Part shown: piece by piece, positions 33,801 to 43,172 of the stretch
Layout of the letters: each line of letters begins with the position of its first letter
How positions within the stretch are numbered: position 1 is the stretch's first letter
From: Pseudomonas marincola
GTDB lineage: Bacteria; Pseudomonadota; Gammaproteobacteria; Pseudomonadales; Pseudomonadaceae
Direction of reading: 5' to 3'
Length of the DNA: 64,000 bases
Assembly (NCBI RefSeq): GCF_900116605.1
Contig: NZ_FPBC01000015.1
Location: 1-64,000, forward strand
Position numbers and translations under genes: made by a program
The notes under the pieces: model-generated
The model's input: only the letters and a program-made list of their open reading frames with translations
Database searches by the model: none
Told to the model about the DNA's origin: nothing

Positions 33801-35168
33801 TCAACGTACCCCGGCGTTACGCAATGCGGCTGGGGTGAAGTCAGCAGCGCTGGCTTTAACACCAAACTGCACGAACTCTTTCTCTTCGTTGCTCATGCCA
33901 GTGACAATGTAGCGGCCAGCGATGAGATCGTACAAGCCCTCAAATGCAAAAGCCGGAACCTCGCGCTGATAATACTGCATCATCATCGCCTGACCGACGC
34001 GCCACAACTGGCCGCGACCGTCGTACAAGTCAGAGAGTACGATGGTCCAGGAGTCCTCATCCATGAAGAAGGTGCGCTTGGCGTAGATATTCCGCTCACC
34101 GGACTTCAACGTCGCCTGCACTTCCCATACACGGTGCAACTCATAGCGCGCCAGATCCTGATTGGAGTGGCCTGCCAAGAGCAGATCCTTGTACTTCAGC
34201 GACGGGCTGGCAATGCGGTAGTTGTTGTACGGGATGTACATTTCGCGCTTGCCCACCAGTTTCCAGTCGTAACGATCTGGCGCACCGTTGTACATGTCGA
34301 AGTTATCCGAAGTGCGCAAGCCGTCAGCCGCAGTACCCGGACCGTCATACGCTACCTGTGGAGCACGGCGAACGCGGCGCTGACCGGCGTTATAGATCCA
34401 CGCAGAGCGCGGGTCCTTAACCTGATCAAGCGAGTCATGCACCAGCAACACGTTACCGGCCAGACGCGACGGTGCAGTGATGCGCTGCTTGAAGAACGGC
34501 AAGGCGTTGGATGCGCGCTCTGGCGCCAGGTCCGGCATGAAGTCCGGGAAAGCCACTTCATCCTCGAAATTTACCGCTGTGAACGAGCCGTTAGTTTGTG
34601 GCGCAGCCTGGATGTACAGACGCTTGAGGTTGCCCCCGCGATAACGGGTGGTGTGGTTCCAGACAGCTTCAACCCCGCTTTGCGGAATCGGGAACGGATA
34701 ATAACGGCTTTCGGTAAAGTTCTTCAGGCCGTTGCCACCCTCGACCAGCGTGGTTTTGGCAGCACTGATCTTGGCCCTTTCCTGAATATCCTTGGGCACC
34801 GTGGCAGTACGATGGGTCTCGAAAACCGGCATTTTGAACGTATCAGGATAACGCTTGAGCATCGCAATCATGCCCGGAGAAAGCTTGTCCTTATACTGGT
34901 CCATGTTTTGCGCAGTGATAATGAACTTGGGCTTTTCGTTCGGGAACGGATCACCCAAAAAGCCGTTACTGGTCACTGGCGCCGCGTCTACCGGCAGGCC
35001 GCCAGTCCAGGCAGGAATGGTGCCATCGGCGTTACCGGCCATTTCGCCACCCAACGGGGTCAGGCTGGTGCCCAGCTTTGCGACTTCCGACGCAGGTACT
35101 GCGGCCATGACGCTGCTGGCTAGCAACGAGAAGGTGAGCGCAGTAATCAGTTTACTTGTTGTTTTCAT
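33801..35168 (-). CDS. DUF1329 exported protein
   Basis: A 455-residue protein with signal peptide MKTTSKLITALTFSLLASSVMA. The mature protein is the DUF1329 family (LolA/LolB-like fold predicted for relatives): EVAKLGTSLTPLGGEMAGNADGTIPAWTGG near the N-terminus is its hallmark. GGAG precedes the ATG. It is downstream of, and 26 bases from, the DUF1302 gene. This pair recurs in Pseudomonas beside RND pumps, Baeyer-Villiger monooxygenases and sterol or terpenoid genes, and is thought to move lipophilic compounds across the envelope. No RND gene is in the window. Confidence 0.9.
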   Translation of the reverse strand: MKTTSKLITALTFSLLASSVMAAVPASEVAKLGTSLTPLGGEMAGNADGTIPAWTGGLPVDAAPVTSNGFLGDPFPNEKPKFIITAQNMDQYKDKLSPGMIAMLKRYPDTFKMPVFETHRTATVPKDIQERAKISAAKTTLVEGGNGLKNFTESRYYPFPIPQSGVEAVWNHTTRYRGGNLKRLYIQAAPQTNGSFTAVNFEDEVAFPDFMPDLAPERASNALPFFKQRITAPSRLAGNVLLVHDSLDQVKDPRSAWIYNAGQRRVRRAPQVAYDGPGTAADGLRTSDNFDMYNGAPDRYDWKLVGKREMYIPYNNYRIASPSLKYKDLLLAGHSNQDLARYELHRVWEVQATLKSGERNIYAKRTFFMDEDSWTIVLSDLYDGRGQLWRVGQAMMMQYYQREVPAFAFEGLYDLIAGRYIVTGMSNEEKEFVQFGVKASAADFTPAALRNAGVR

Positions 35169-35194
35169 ATGACTGATTCTCCGTACTGACATTA

Positions 35195-37000
35195 TTAGAA
35201 GTTCACGCCAAAGCTGAGCGCGACGAAGTCACGGTCAGTTGCAACGTTGTAAGAGCCGCCGAAGAATTCGGTCACGTTCAGGCTCGCCGTGTAGGTGTTC
35301 TGGTACTCAGCATCCAATCCGAAACTGACAGCCTTGGACCCTTCGTTGAAGGTCGGGCCATAGCCTTGCACGTCATGCGAGAAGGCCATGTTCGGCTTCA
35401 GGTTGATCCCGGCGAATACGTCGTTGTAGTCAAGCACACCGCGGGCGCGATAGCCCCATGACGAACTGGTGAAGAAGCCGTGGGAACCATAGCGCTCATC
35501 AGCCAGCGCATTTTCCGGCACGCCGAAGGTCGCATCACGGCCGAAGCGGTTACCCACCTCATTGGTCATGCCGCCTACGCGGGTATAGCCAACTTCACCC
35601 ACCAGGGTTAAGCGACTGGCGCCGAGAATCTGGTCGAAGAAGTGCACGAAGGTGGTTTGCGCCTGAGTCACCTCTTTGCGCTGATAACCATGGGTTTCCA
35701 GCCCGGCTGTTGCCAAAGCGCCAGCTACGCCACCGGTGGTAAGCCCGCCAACGACCGTAGTCGCAAGGTTTGGCGTCAGGTCAGTGGTGTTGGTTTGCAG
35801 CGGCATGTTCGGCCGGTAGCTCACCTCACCCGACCATGAGGTCCCTGTCGGCAGGGTTGTGGCGAAGCTCAAACCGTAAAGACGAATGTCTTCCGGATAT
35901 TCCAAGAAGTAGGTACCCCGACCAATCAGCAGTGCCTGCGCACCCAGAGCGCCCGCAGGCCCCTGCAGCGATTGCAAGGCGGCGCCAATACCGGCGCGGT
36001 CAGTATTCTGCATGCTGACGATTGGCGTGCGGCTGTGGTAGTTCATGAAGTAGGCACCGTACTCGGTGTCATCCCCCAGCCAGCGCAATGCCATACCCCA
36101 CTGGCCATCATCGCGTGCGTCACGATCCCCACCGCGCGGCAGCAGCAAGCCTTCATTTTCAACCGTTACGCCAGGCAATAAACCTGCGCCGGAAGCACCT
36201 TGCAACGCAGCGATAGAGTTTGGATCGAGAATGTTGTAGTTGGTGTTACAGCCATCGGCCGCTACGTCGGTAGTCGCGAAGAAGGTTCCGCAGTTATCGA
36301 GAATCGTCTGATCCCACTCCAACTGATAAAACGCTTCAGCCGAGAGATTTTCCGTGATGCTCTGTGACAGGTAGAACATGTTGACCGGGATCAGACCTTC
36401 CTTGATTTCGGCCCCCGGACGACGAAATGCGGAGACGTCGATCGGGTTGATCGAGTTGATGCTGTTACCGATGAAGGTACTTTCACCCCAGCTGACAACC
36501 TGCTTACCCAGACGCACACTGCCCGGCACATCGCCAATCGAGTAGTTGTGGTAAACGAAGGCATCGAGAATCTCTGCGCCAGAAGATTGCGCGCTGACTT
36601 TACGGTTGTGATCGTCGATATCCTTGAACTCGCGCCCTTCATCCTTGAGCTCGAAGTCGTACCAGTACTTGCCGCGAACAAACACCCCGGTGTCGCCGTA
36701 TCTCAGCTCCAGGTCGTGAATACCCTTGAAAATTTTCGAGAAGGTTTTGTTCTTTTTGAAGTTCAGACGACCGTCATCGTTTGTCTGAGTAAATGCAGTA
36801 CCGCCATTGGCCATACCGATCAGCTCATTGTCCGGATCTTCTGTCGACCAACTGGCCCCTACCGACAGCGAGGAGTCAAACTGCCCCTCAAGCTCACCGA
36901 TATTGAAGTTGAGTGCGTGGGCTGGAGCGGCAACACTCATTGCGATAGCGACTGCGAGGGCGTGCGGACTTAATACCCCGGGCCATGTTGTTTTTGTCAT
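35195..37000 (-). CDS. DUF1302 outer-membrane protein
   Basis: A 601-residue protein with a signal peptide (cleavage near AAPAHALNF) and a beta-barrel-like mature part ending DFVALSFGVNF, with a terminal aromatic residue as in outer-membrane barrels. Features include LNFNIGELEGQFDSSLSVGASWSTEDPDN and VSWGESTFIGNSINSINPIDVSAFRRPGAEIKEGLIP, in the family core. AGGAGAG precedes ATG 37000. It is first in an operon with DUF1329. A palindrome like the TetR operators lies 213 bases upstream. Confidence 0.9.
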   Translation of the reverse strand: MTKTTWPGVLSPHALAVAIAMSVAAPAHALNFNIGELEGQFDSSLSVGASWSTEDPDNELIGMANGGTAFTQTNDDGRLNFKKNKTFSKIFKGIHDLELRYGDTGVFVRGKYWYDFELKDEGREFKDIDDHNRKVSAQSSGAEILDAFVYHNYSIGDVPGSVRLGKQVVSWGESTFIGNSINSINPIDVSAFRRPGAEIKEGLIPVNMFYLSQSITENLSAEAFYQLEWDQTILDNCGTFFATTDVAADGCNTNYNILDPNSIAALQGASGAGLLPGVTVENEGLLLPRGGDRDARDDGQWGMALRWLGDDTEYGAYFMNYHSRTPIVSMQNTDRAGIGAALQSLQGPAGALGAQALLIGRGTYFLEYPEDIRLYGLSFATTLPTGTSWSGEVSYRPNMPLQTNTTDLTPNLATTVVGGLTTGGVAGALATAGLETHGYQRKEVTQAQTTFVHFFDQILGASRLTLVGEVGYTRVGGMTNEVGNRFGRDATFGVPENALADERYGSHGFFTSSSWGYRARGVLDYNDVFAGINLKPNMAFSHDVQGYGPTFNEGSKAVSFGLDAEYQNTYTASLNVTEFFGGSYNVATDRDFVALSFGVNF

Positions 37001-37668
37001 ACGGCTCTCCTTGGATGTGGGTGTAGCTGGCAACGACATTAGCACGCAGAACTAGTCGTTTCGGCCCACAAAAGGAGGAATTTGCAGCTTTAGCTCGAAA
37101 GTATGAATACCCTTCTAGAACGAACTTCATAGCGCATTAACACGCAAATGAATGATCCATCATTAGCCATAAATACATGCCATGGCCACGCGCAAATCAA
37201 GGGATTAGTTTTTAAGGTGAACACCTGAATTTAGGCGCTGAAAATGGCGTGTTTAAGCGGTTCAGGCAATGCCGCTCATACAACTCGAGTTGCCTGCTGG
37301 CGATGCTGTTAAAACAGCTGTCCAAGTGCCATTAATCCGTTATCACTGCTACTCATAAAAAACGCTGGAGATGGACAGCTACTCACACTGATCGGGCAGC
37401 GAAACTTTGAAACAGCAACCGCCCCGCTGCCCGCAATATCGCCCCAACAGCGCCTGCAAAAAACCTGATCCAGCACGACAAAGTCAAGAATATCGCGGCC
37501 TCCAGCGAATCCGAGATACTGAAAAAAACTGTTACTTTTTTTCCTGTTGTGGTTTTTAAACGAAACAACTGCATGGCAATTAGCGCCCCTGAGCTGCCTC
37601 AAATAGCCATTGGCGGCGCCCTTTACAGGGCTTAAGCTGCGCACTTTTAACTGCCCAGAGCCGAAAAA
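37001..37668. other. Long intergenic region between DUF1302 and the TauE-like gene
   Basis: 668 bases with no convincing gene. It carries the third TetR-like palindrome (37213-37228) and a small inverted repeat AATGAT-CC-ATCATT (37151-37164), both placed to act on the DUF1302 promoter. An antisense frame at 37309-37644 has no features of a real protein. Confidence 0.5.
37213..37228. promoter_or_regulatory. TetR-type operator, copy 3 (before DUF1302)
   Basis: TAAGGT-GAAC-ACCTGA differs by one base in one half-site from the copies at 26208 and 27769. Its place upstream of the DUF1302-DUF1329 operon suggests joint control with the AlmA-type monooxygenase by the TetR protein. Confidence 0.6.
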
Positions 37669-38439
37669 ATGGAGTTCACCGAGATCGCTTTGCTGATTGC
37701 AGCGGGTTTTGCTGCTGGCGGTATGAATGCGCTGGCGGGCGGCGGCACATTTTTCTCTTTCCCGGCCCTGCTCGCCACAGGTTTACCACCCGTGACGGCC
37801 AACGCAACGAATGCAGTGGCGCTGTGGCCGGCAAGCGTGGCCGCTGCGTGGGCAGCTCGAAGCACGTTGCGGCCACTGGGCAAGTATCTATTGCCATTAC
37901 TGCTGGCAGGATTCGCCGGAGGCTTGCTCGGCGGCCTGTTGCTGTTACTTGGCGGTGATGAGATTTTCCGTGGGCTGATTCCGTGGCTGTTACTCGCCGC
38001 TACGGCATTGTTTGCGGCCAGCCCAAGCCTGAGTCGCGCACTCGCGGCCAGGCGTAAAGAAGCAGCACAACCGCCGCATTCACCGCTGTCTCTGGCCGCG
38101 CATGGATTGGTGTCGGTTTATGGCGGTTACTTCGGTGCGGGCATGGGCATTTTGCAGTTGGCGGCATTCTCGATTGAGGGCCATCCGCTGGCTCGCAGTA
38201 ATGCCCTGAAAAACCTGATCTCGGCGGTCATTTACAGCGTTGCCACTGCAACGTTCATTGTGGCGGGCCGCGTGAGCTGGACTGAACTGCTGATACTCCT
38301 CACCGGCGCCACGCTCGGTGGCTATGCTGGCGGCGCCTTGGGCCAGCGCCTGCCGCCCAAATTTTTACGCTTGCTGGTGTTGGCGGTCGGCGCGGGCATG
38401 ACGGTTTATTATTCCTGGGCGACTTACTTCAAGCACTGA
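37669..38439 (+). CDS. TauE/SafE-family (sulfite exporter-like) permease
   Basis: A 256-residue inner-membrane protein of the TauE/SafE (DUF81) family with about eight predicted spans. The two family repeats are visible: FAAGGMNALAGGGTFFSFPALLATGLPPVTANATNAVALWPA near the N-terminus and VSVYGGYFGAGMGILQLAAF near the middle. Members export sulfite, sulfonates or other organic anions. No substrate clue is present beside it. It stands alone before xseB. Confidence 0.88.
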   Translation: MEFTEIALLIAAGFAAGGMNALAGGGTFFSFPALLATGLPPVTANATNAVALWPASVAAAWAARSTLRPLGKYLLPLLLAGFAGGLLGGLLLLLGGDEIFRGLIPWLLLAATALFAASPSLSRALAARRKEAAQPPHSPLSLAAHGLVSVYGGYFGAGMGILQLAAFSIEGHPLARSNALKNLISAVIYSVATATFIVAGRVSWTELLILLTGATLGGYAGGALGQRLPPKFLRLLVLAVGAGMTVYYSWATYFKH

Positions 38440-38534
38440 GGTCGCGGCTGGCGCGCCGATTTGCCCGAAAGCCTCGGCTCTGCTAGTGTCGCGAGCGATA
38501 TTCGCCCGTTGATTTCCCGCCGAGAATGCCCTAA

Positions 38535-38777
38535 ATGGCCCGCAAAAAAGCATCACTCGACTTCGAGCAGTCGCTAACCGACCTGCAAACGCTGGTAGAA
38601 CGCCTGGAAAATGGCGAGCTGAGCCTCGAAGATTCGCTTACCGCATTCGAGCAGGGCATTCGCCTGACTCGCGATTGCCAGGCCGCGCTGGCTTCGGCCG
38701 AGCAGAAAGTAAAGATCCTGCTTGAGCGCGACGGCGAGTTGGAGGAAGCCCCTTTCGACGCGGACCAACAAGCATGA
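38535..38777 (+). CDS. xseB: Exodeoxyribonuclease VII small subunit
   Basis: An 80-residue protein with the XseB pattern FEQSLTDLQTLVERLENGELSLEDSLTAFEQGIRLTRDCQAAL. It partners XseA (not in this window) in single-strand DNA degradation. Its ATGA overlap with ispA is the standard bacterial arrangement xseB-ispA. Confidence 0.95.
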   Translation: MARKKASLDFEQSLTDLQTLVERLENGELSLEDSLTAFEQGIRLTRDCQAALASAEQKVKILLERDGELEEAPFDADQQA

Positions 38778-39661
38778 TTGCGGCCTATCAGGCCACGTGC
38801 CAACAGCGTGTCGACCAAGCACTTGAGCAATTATTCCAGGCCCCGCAGGCCGATCTGCAGCGGTTGTATCAGGCCATGCGCTACAGCGTAACCAATGGCG
38901 GCAAACGCGTGCGCCCGCTGCTGGTTTACGCCGCGTGTGAAGCGCTCGGTGGCGACCCGGCTAAAGCCAATGGCGCAGCGTGTGCGGTAGAGTTGATTCA
39001 CGCCTATTCACTGGTGCATGACGACTTGCCGGCAATGGACGATGACGACCTGCGTCGCGGCCAGCCAACCACCCACATCGCCTTTGACGAAGCCTGCGCA
39101 ATTCTCGCCGGCGATGGCCTGCAAAGCCTGGCCTTTGATGTTATCAGCGACCCGGAACTTAACCCGCACAGCGCTGAGCTGCGCCTGCAGATGCTCAACC
39201 GTCTGGCCAAAGCGGCCGGGCCGGCGGGCATGGTTGGCGGGCAGGCGATTGATCTCGGCTCGGTCGGGCGCAAGCTCGATCAGGCAGCGCTTGAGAATAT
39301 GCACCGGCACAAGACCGGCGCCCTGATCGAGGCCAGCGTGGCCCTTGGCGCACTCGCCAGCGGCGTTGCCAGCAGCCAGAATTTAAGCGCATTGCAGCAA
39401 TACGCCCAAGCCATCGGCCTGGCGTTTCAGGTGCAGGACGACATTCTCGATGTCGAGAGCGATACCGCCACCCTGGGTAAAACCCAGGGCAAGGATCAGG
39501 CTCACGACAAGCCAACATATCCGGCGCTGCTGGGCATGCAAGCGGCTAAAGCCTACGCGTTAGAGTTGCGCGATCAGGCGCTGGCGGCGCTGCAGGATTT
39601 TGGCGCAACGGCGCAACCACTGCGTGAGCTGGCCGAGTTCATCGTCGCCCGCCGCAGCTGA
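38774..39661 (+). CDS. ispA: Farnesyl diphosphate synthase (geranyltranstransferase)
   Basis: A 295-residue trans-prenyltransferase making farnesyl diphosphate from IPP and DMAPP/GPP. The first Asp-rich motif is HDDLPAMDDDDLRRGQPT (about 82-99), and the second is FQVQDDILDVESDTATLGKTQGKDQAHDK (about 220-248). It overlaps xseB by four bases. In Pseudomonas the next gene is normally dxs; here a large carboxylase gene separates them. Confidence 0.95.
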   Translation: MIAAYQATCQQRVDQALEQLFQAPQADLQRLYQAMRYSVTNGGKRVRPLLVYAACEALGGDPAKANGAACAVELIHAYSLVHDDLPAMDDDDLRRGQPTTHIAFDEACAILAGDGLQSLAFDVISDPELNPHSAELRLQMLNRLAKAAGPAGMVGGQAIDLGSVGRKLDQAALENMHRHKTGALIEASVALGALASGVASSQNLSALQQYAQAIGLAFQVQDDILDVESDTATLGKTQGKDQAHDKPTYPALLGMQAAKAYALELRDQALAALQDFGATAQPLRELAEFIVARRS

Positions 39662-39693
39662 TCATCACTCAAACTGATAGCAATAAGTACGTC

Positions 39694-39715
39694 GAGGTAA
39701 ACCTTGGTTTACCTC
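39694..39715. promoter_or_regulatory. Perfect 22-bp palindrome upstream of the carboxylase
   Basis: GAGGTAAACC and GGTTTACCTC flank TT, 50 bases before the carboxylase start. The inner TAAAC-CTTG-GTTTA resembles the G/C-AAAC-N2-4-GTTT-G/C sites bound by PsrA, the fatty-acid-responsive TetR regulator of Pseudomonas. It is A/T rich in the centre with no T tract, so an operator is more likely than a terminator for ispA. Confidence 0.6.
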
Positions 39716-39764
39716 AAAGGGTGAGCGCCTAAGATATCTGCAGAATAAAAACTGCGGAGCTTCC

Positions 39765-42700
39765 ATGCCTTTCACCTCACTGCTGATTGCCAACCGTGGC
39801 GAAATCGCCATCCGTATCGCCAGAGCTGCCGCCGAGCTGGGCATCCGCACAGTCGCGGTGTATGCCGAGGATGACGCCGACTCATTGCATGCGCGCCGCG
39901 CCGATCACGCAGTGGCACTTAAAGGCCGTGGCGTAAGCGCGTATCTCGACATCCCCCAGCTTTTGCAAATCGCCCGCGCAGAAGGCTGCGATGCGGTTCA
40001 TCCCGGCTACGGTTTTTTAGCCGAGAACGCGCAGTTTGCCCGCGCCTGCAGCGAGGCAGGCGTGCTGATGATCGGCCCCGGCGCTGAGATTCTCGAGCGT
40101 TTTGGCGACAAGGCTCAGGCCCGCCAACTCGCCGAACGTTGCGCGGTGCCATTGGTACGAGGCAGCGCCGCAGGGATTAGCCTTGAGCAGGCGCGTGAGT
40201 TCATGCACAGCCTCGGGGCTGGCGCGGCAATCATGCTCAAAGCCGTCGCCGGCGGCGGTGGTCGCGGCATGCGCGTGGTGCTCGACGCCGCACAGTTGCC
40301 CGCCAGTTTCGAGCAATGTCAGGGCGAGGCGCGCAATGCATTCGGCAACGGCGAGCTGTACGCCGAACAGTTGATTAGCAATGCCCGGCATATCGAAGTG
40401 CAGATCATCGGTGACCAGCAGGGCAACGTCAGCCACTTGTGGGAACGCGACTGCAGCCTGCAACGCCGCCAGCAAAAACTCATTGAAATTGCGCCCAGCC
40501 CAAACCTGCCAGAGACCGCGCGTAGCGCCATTATCGAGGCCGCTCTCACCCTCGCCCGCGCAGTGGATTATCAGGGTGTTGGCACCTTCGAATTCTTACT
40601 GGATAACGATAATCCTCAGCGCTTCTACTTCATGGAAGCCAACCCGCGCATTCAGGTCGAACACACCGTCACCGAGCAAATAACCGGCATCGACCTGCTG
40701 CAAATCCAACTGCAATTGGCGGCCGGCGCCAGCCTTGCGCAACTGGGCCTGAGCACGCCACCGCCAATCAACGGTTGCGCCGTGCAACTGCGAATCAACC
40801 TTGAGCGCCAACAGGCCGATGGCAGCACCCAACCGGCCAGCGGCACTATCACAGCTTACGAACCCGCAAGCGGGCTGGGTTTGCGGGTGGACGGTTATGG
40901 CTACAGCGGTTATCGGGTCAATGCCAGTTATGACTCGTTACTGGCAAAACTGATTGTCCATGCGGGCGACTACGCCACGGCCTTGAATCGCGCCTATCGT
41001 GCGCTTTGCGAATTCCGCCTGGAAGGTGTGAGCCACAACATCGCACTGCTGCAAAGCCTGATCCGCATGCCGGAGGTCGCAGCCAATCAGCTCGATACCC
41101 GATTCGTCGAGCGGCACATGGCGCCTCTGCTCGAGGCCAGCCATGCCCACCGCAATATGAGTTTCAGCCTGGCCGACTCCAGCGAGAGCCACGTGAAAGC
41201 AACAGCCGAGATACCCGCTGGCTGCGTCTCGATTAACGCCAGCAGCGCGGGCGTGCTGGTCAGCCTCGATGTGCACGAAGGCGATGCCATCGCTCAAGGC
41301 CAGGAGATTGGCGTGCTTGAGGCGATGAAAATGCAGTTTGTGATCAAGGCCGAGCACAGCGGAATCGTGATCAGGCAGCTAGCCGATCAGGGCGACTTTA
41401 TCGACAGTGGCCAGCCGTTGCTGTTTATCGAGCCGGCCGAGATTGCCGGCGCAGCAAACCACAGCGAAGAAAGCGTCGACCTCGAGCATATTCGCGCCGA
41501 CCTTGCCGAAGTACTCGAGCGCCACGCAATCACCACCGACGCAAGACGCCCCAACGCGGTCGCCAAGCGGCGCAAGACAGGGCAACGCACCGCCCGCGAG
41601 AACCTCGACGATCTGCTCGACGCCAACAGTTTCATTGAGTACGGCGCACTGGCAATTGCCGCGCAGCGTCGTCGTCGCTCGCTTGATGAGTTGATCGAAC
41701 AAAGCCCTGCCGATGGCCTGATAGCCGGCTTGGGCACGGTCAATGCGCAGCTGTTCGACGAGCAGGCGGCGCGCTGCATGGCCATCGCTTACGACTACAC
41801 GGTATTTGCCGGTACGCAGGGGGTAATGAATCACAAGAAGACTGACCGCATGCTGCAACTGGCCGAGCAATGGCGCGTGCCGCTGGTGTTATTTGCCGAA
41901 GGTGGCGGTGGGCGGCCCGGCGACACCGATTTTGTGGGCGTTGCCGGCCTCGACTGTCACACCTTTGTCGGCATGGCCAAACTCTCCGGTTTGGTGCCGC
42001 TGGTGGGCGTGGTGGCCGGGCGCTGCTTTGCCGGTAACGCCGCCCTGCTCGGCTGCTGCGATGTGATTATCGCCACCCGCGATGCCAGTATCGGCATGGC
42101 CGGTCCGGCGATGATCGAAGGTGGCGGTCTGGGCAGCTTTACCCCCGAACAAGTCGGCCCGAGCTCAGTGCAAGCGCCTAACGGGGTGATTGATGTACTG
42201 GTCGCCGATGAGGCTGCCGCAGTGGCCGCAGCCAAACAATACCTGAGTTACTTCCAGGGCCCGGTGGCAGACTGGCAATGTGCGGATCAACGCCAACTGC
42301 GCAGCTTGATTCCGGAAAATCGCCTGCGCGTTTATGAAATTCACCGGGTTATCAGCACCCTGGCTGATACCGACTCGGTACTCGAACTGCGCAGCCAGTT
42401 TGCGCCGGGCATGATTACCGCTTTTGTGCGCATCGAAGGCAAGCCATTCGGTTTGCTGGCCAATAACCCGGCGCATCTGGGCGGCGCGATTGACGCGGCG
42501 GCAGGCGATAAAGCCGCACGTTTCATGCAACTCTGCGACGCCTTCGACATCCCGCTGGTTTCGTTGTGCGACACCCCAGGCTTCATGGTTGGCCCGCAGG
42601 CCGAGAAGCAAGCCACGGTGCGCCATGTTTCGCGCATGTTTGTTGCCGCCGCAAGCCTCAGCGTGCCGTTCTTCACGGTGGTTCTGCGCAAGGGCTACGG

Positions 42701-43046
42701 CCTCGGCGCGCAAGCAATGGCAGCCGGCAGCTTCCATTCACCGCTGTTCACCATCGCCTGGCCCAGCGGCGAATTCGGCGCCATGGGTCTGGAGGGCGCG
42801 GTAAGGCTAGGATTCAGCAAGGAGCTGGCAGCACTGCAAGATCCGGCAGAGCGCCAGCAACTGTTCGATAAACTGGTGGCCAAGGCCTACGAGAATGGCA
42901 AAGGCATCAACATGGCCAGTTTTCTTGAAATTGATGCCGTGATCGACCCGCAAGAAACCCGGCATTGGTTAATCCGCGGCCTCAACTCAACAGCACCAGC
43001 ACCGGTACGGGCAGGCAAAAAACGCGGATTTATCGACACTTGGTAG
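39765..43046 (+). CDS. Single-chain biotin-dependent acyl-CoA carboxylase (BC-BCCP-CT)
   Basis: A 1093-residue protein combining all carboxylase parts. Residues about 1-450 form biotin carboxylase (IANRGEIAIRIARAA, GGGGRGMRVV ATP-grasp loop, EANPRIQVEHTVTE catalytic block). Residues about 485-560 are a biotinyl domain with the biotin site EAMKM at K522. Residues about 580-1093 form a carboxyltransferase (FAEGGGGRPGDTD, GYGLGAQAMAAGSFHSP). This layout matches single-chain long-chain acyl-CoA carboxylases rather than the four-gene AccABCD system or two-subunit PCC/MCC/GCC enzymes. Substrate could be acetyl-, propionyl- or longer acyl-CoA. The gene sits between ispA and dxs with its own likely operator. 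Confidence 0.9.
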   Translation: MPFTSLLIANRGEIAIRIARAAAELGIRTVAVYAEDDADSLHARRADHAVALKGRGVSAYLDIPQLLQIARAEGCDAVHPGYGFLAENAQFARACSEAGVLMIGPGAEILERFGDKAQARQLAERCAVPLVRGSAAGISLEQAREFMHSLGAGAAIMLKAVAGGGGRGMRVVLDAAQLPASFEQCQGEARNAFGNGELYAEQLISNARHIEVQIIGDQQGNVSHLWERDCSLQRRQQKLIEIAPSPNLPETARSAIIEAALTLARAVDYQGVGTFEFLLDNDNPQRFYFMEANPRIQVEHTVTEQITGIDLLQIQLQLAAGASLAQLGLSTPPPINGCAVQLRINLERQQADGSTQPASGTITAYEPASGLGLRVDGYGYSGYRVNASYDSLLAKLIVHAGDYATALNRAYRALCEFRLEGVSHNIALLQSLIRMPEVAANQLDTRFVERHMAPLLEASHAHRNMSFSLADSSESHVKATAEIPAGCVSINASSAGVLVSLDVHEGDAIAQGQEIGVLEAMKMQFVIKAEHSGIVIRQLADQGDFIDSGQPLLFIEPAEIAGAANHSEESVDLEHIRADLAEVLERHAITTDARRPNAVAKRRKTGQRTARENLDDLLDANSFIEYGALAIAAQRRRRSLDELIEQSPADGLIAGLGTVNAQLFDEQAARCMAIAYDYTVFAGTQGVMNHKKTDRMLQLAEQWRVPLVLFAEGGGGRPGDTDFVGVAGLDCHTFVGMAKLSGLVPLVGVVAGRCFAGNAALLGCCDVIIATRDASIGMAGPAMIEGGGLGSFTPEQVGPSSVQAPNGVIDVLVADEAAAVAAAKQYLSYFQGPVADWQCADQRQLRSLIPENRLRVYEIHRVISTLADTDSVLELRSQFAPGMITAFVRIEGKPFGLLANNPAHLGGAIDAAAGDKAARFMQLCDAFDIPLVSLCDTPGFMVGPQAEKQATVRHVSRMFVAAASLSVPFFTVVLRKGYGLGAQAMAAGSFHSPLFTIAWPSGEFGAMGLEGAVRLGFSKELAALQDPAERQQLFDKLVAKAYENGKGINMASFLEIDAVIDPQETRHWLIRGLNSTAPAPVRAGKKRGFIDTW

Positions 43047-43092
43047 CCGCTGTGCGCGGCATTTGGTCGCTGATTTACTGCTTTAACCGACG

Positions 43093-43127
43093 CGGGCAAC
43101 GTTACTGCTTAAAGCTTTGCCCGTGTT
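43093..43127 (+). terminator. Terminator-like hairpin after the carboxylase
   Basis: CGGGCAA and TTGCCCG pair around a 17-base loop and are followed by TGTTTCG. It lies 46 bases past the carboxylase stop and 46 bases before the dxs start. Confidence 0.45.
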
Positions 43128-43172
43128 TCGGGTAAACTGGTGCATCTTTATGCATTTGAACTGATTCGCCTG

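Noticed and set aside
37309..37644. 111-residue minus-strand frame in the DUF1302/TauE gap
   Set aside because: No recognisable domain, no ribosome site and atypical composition; kept as non-coding.
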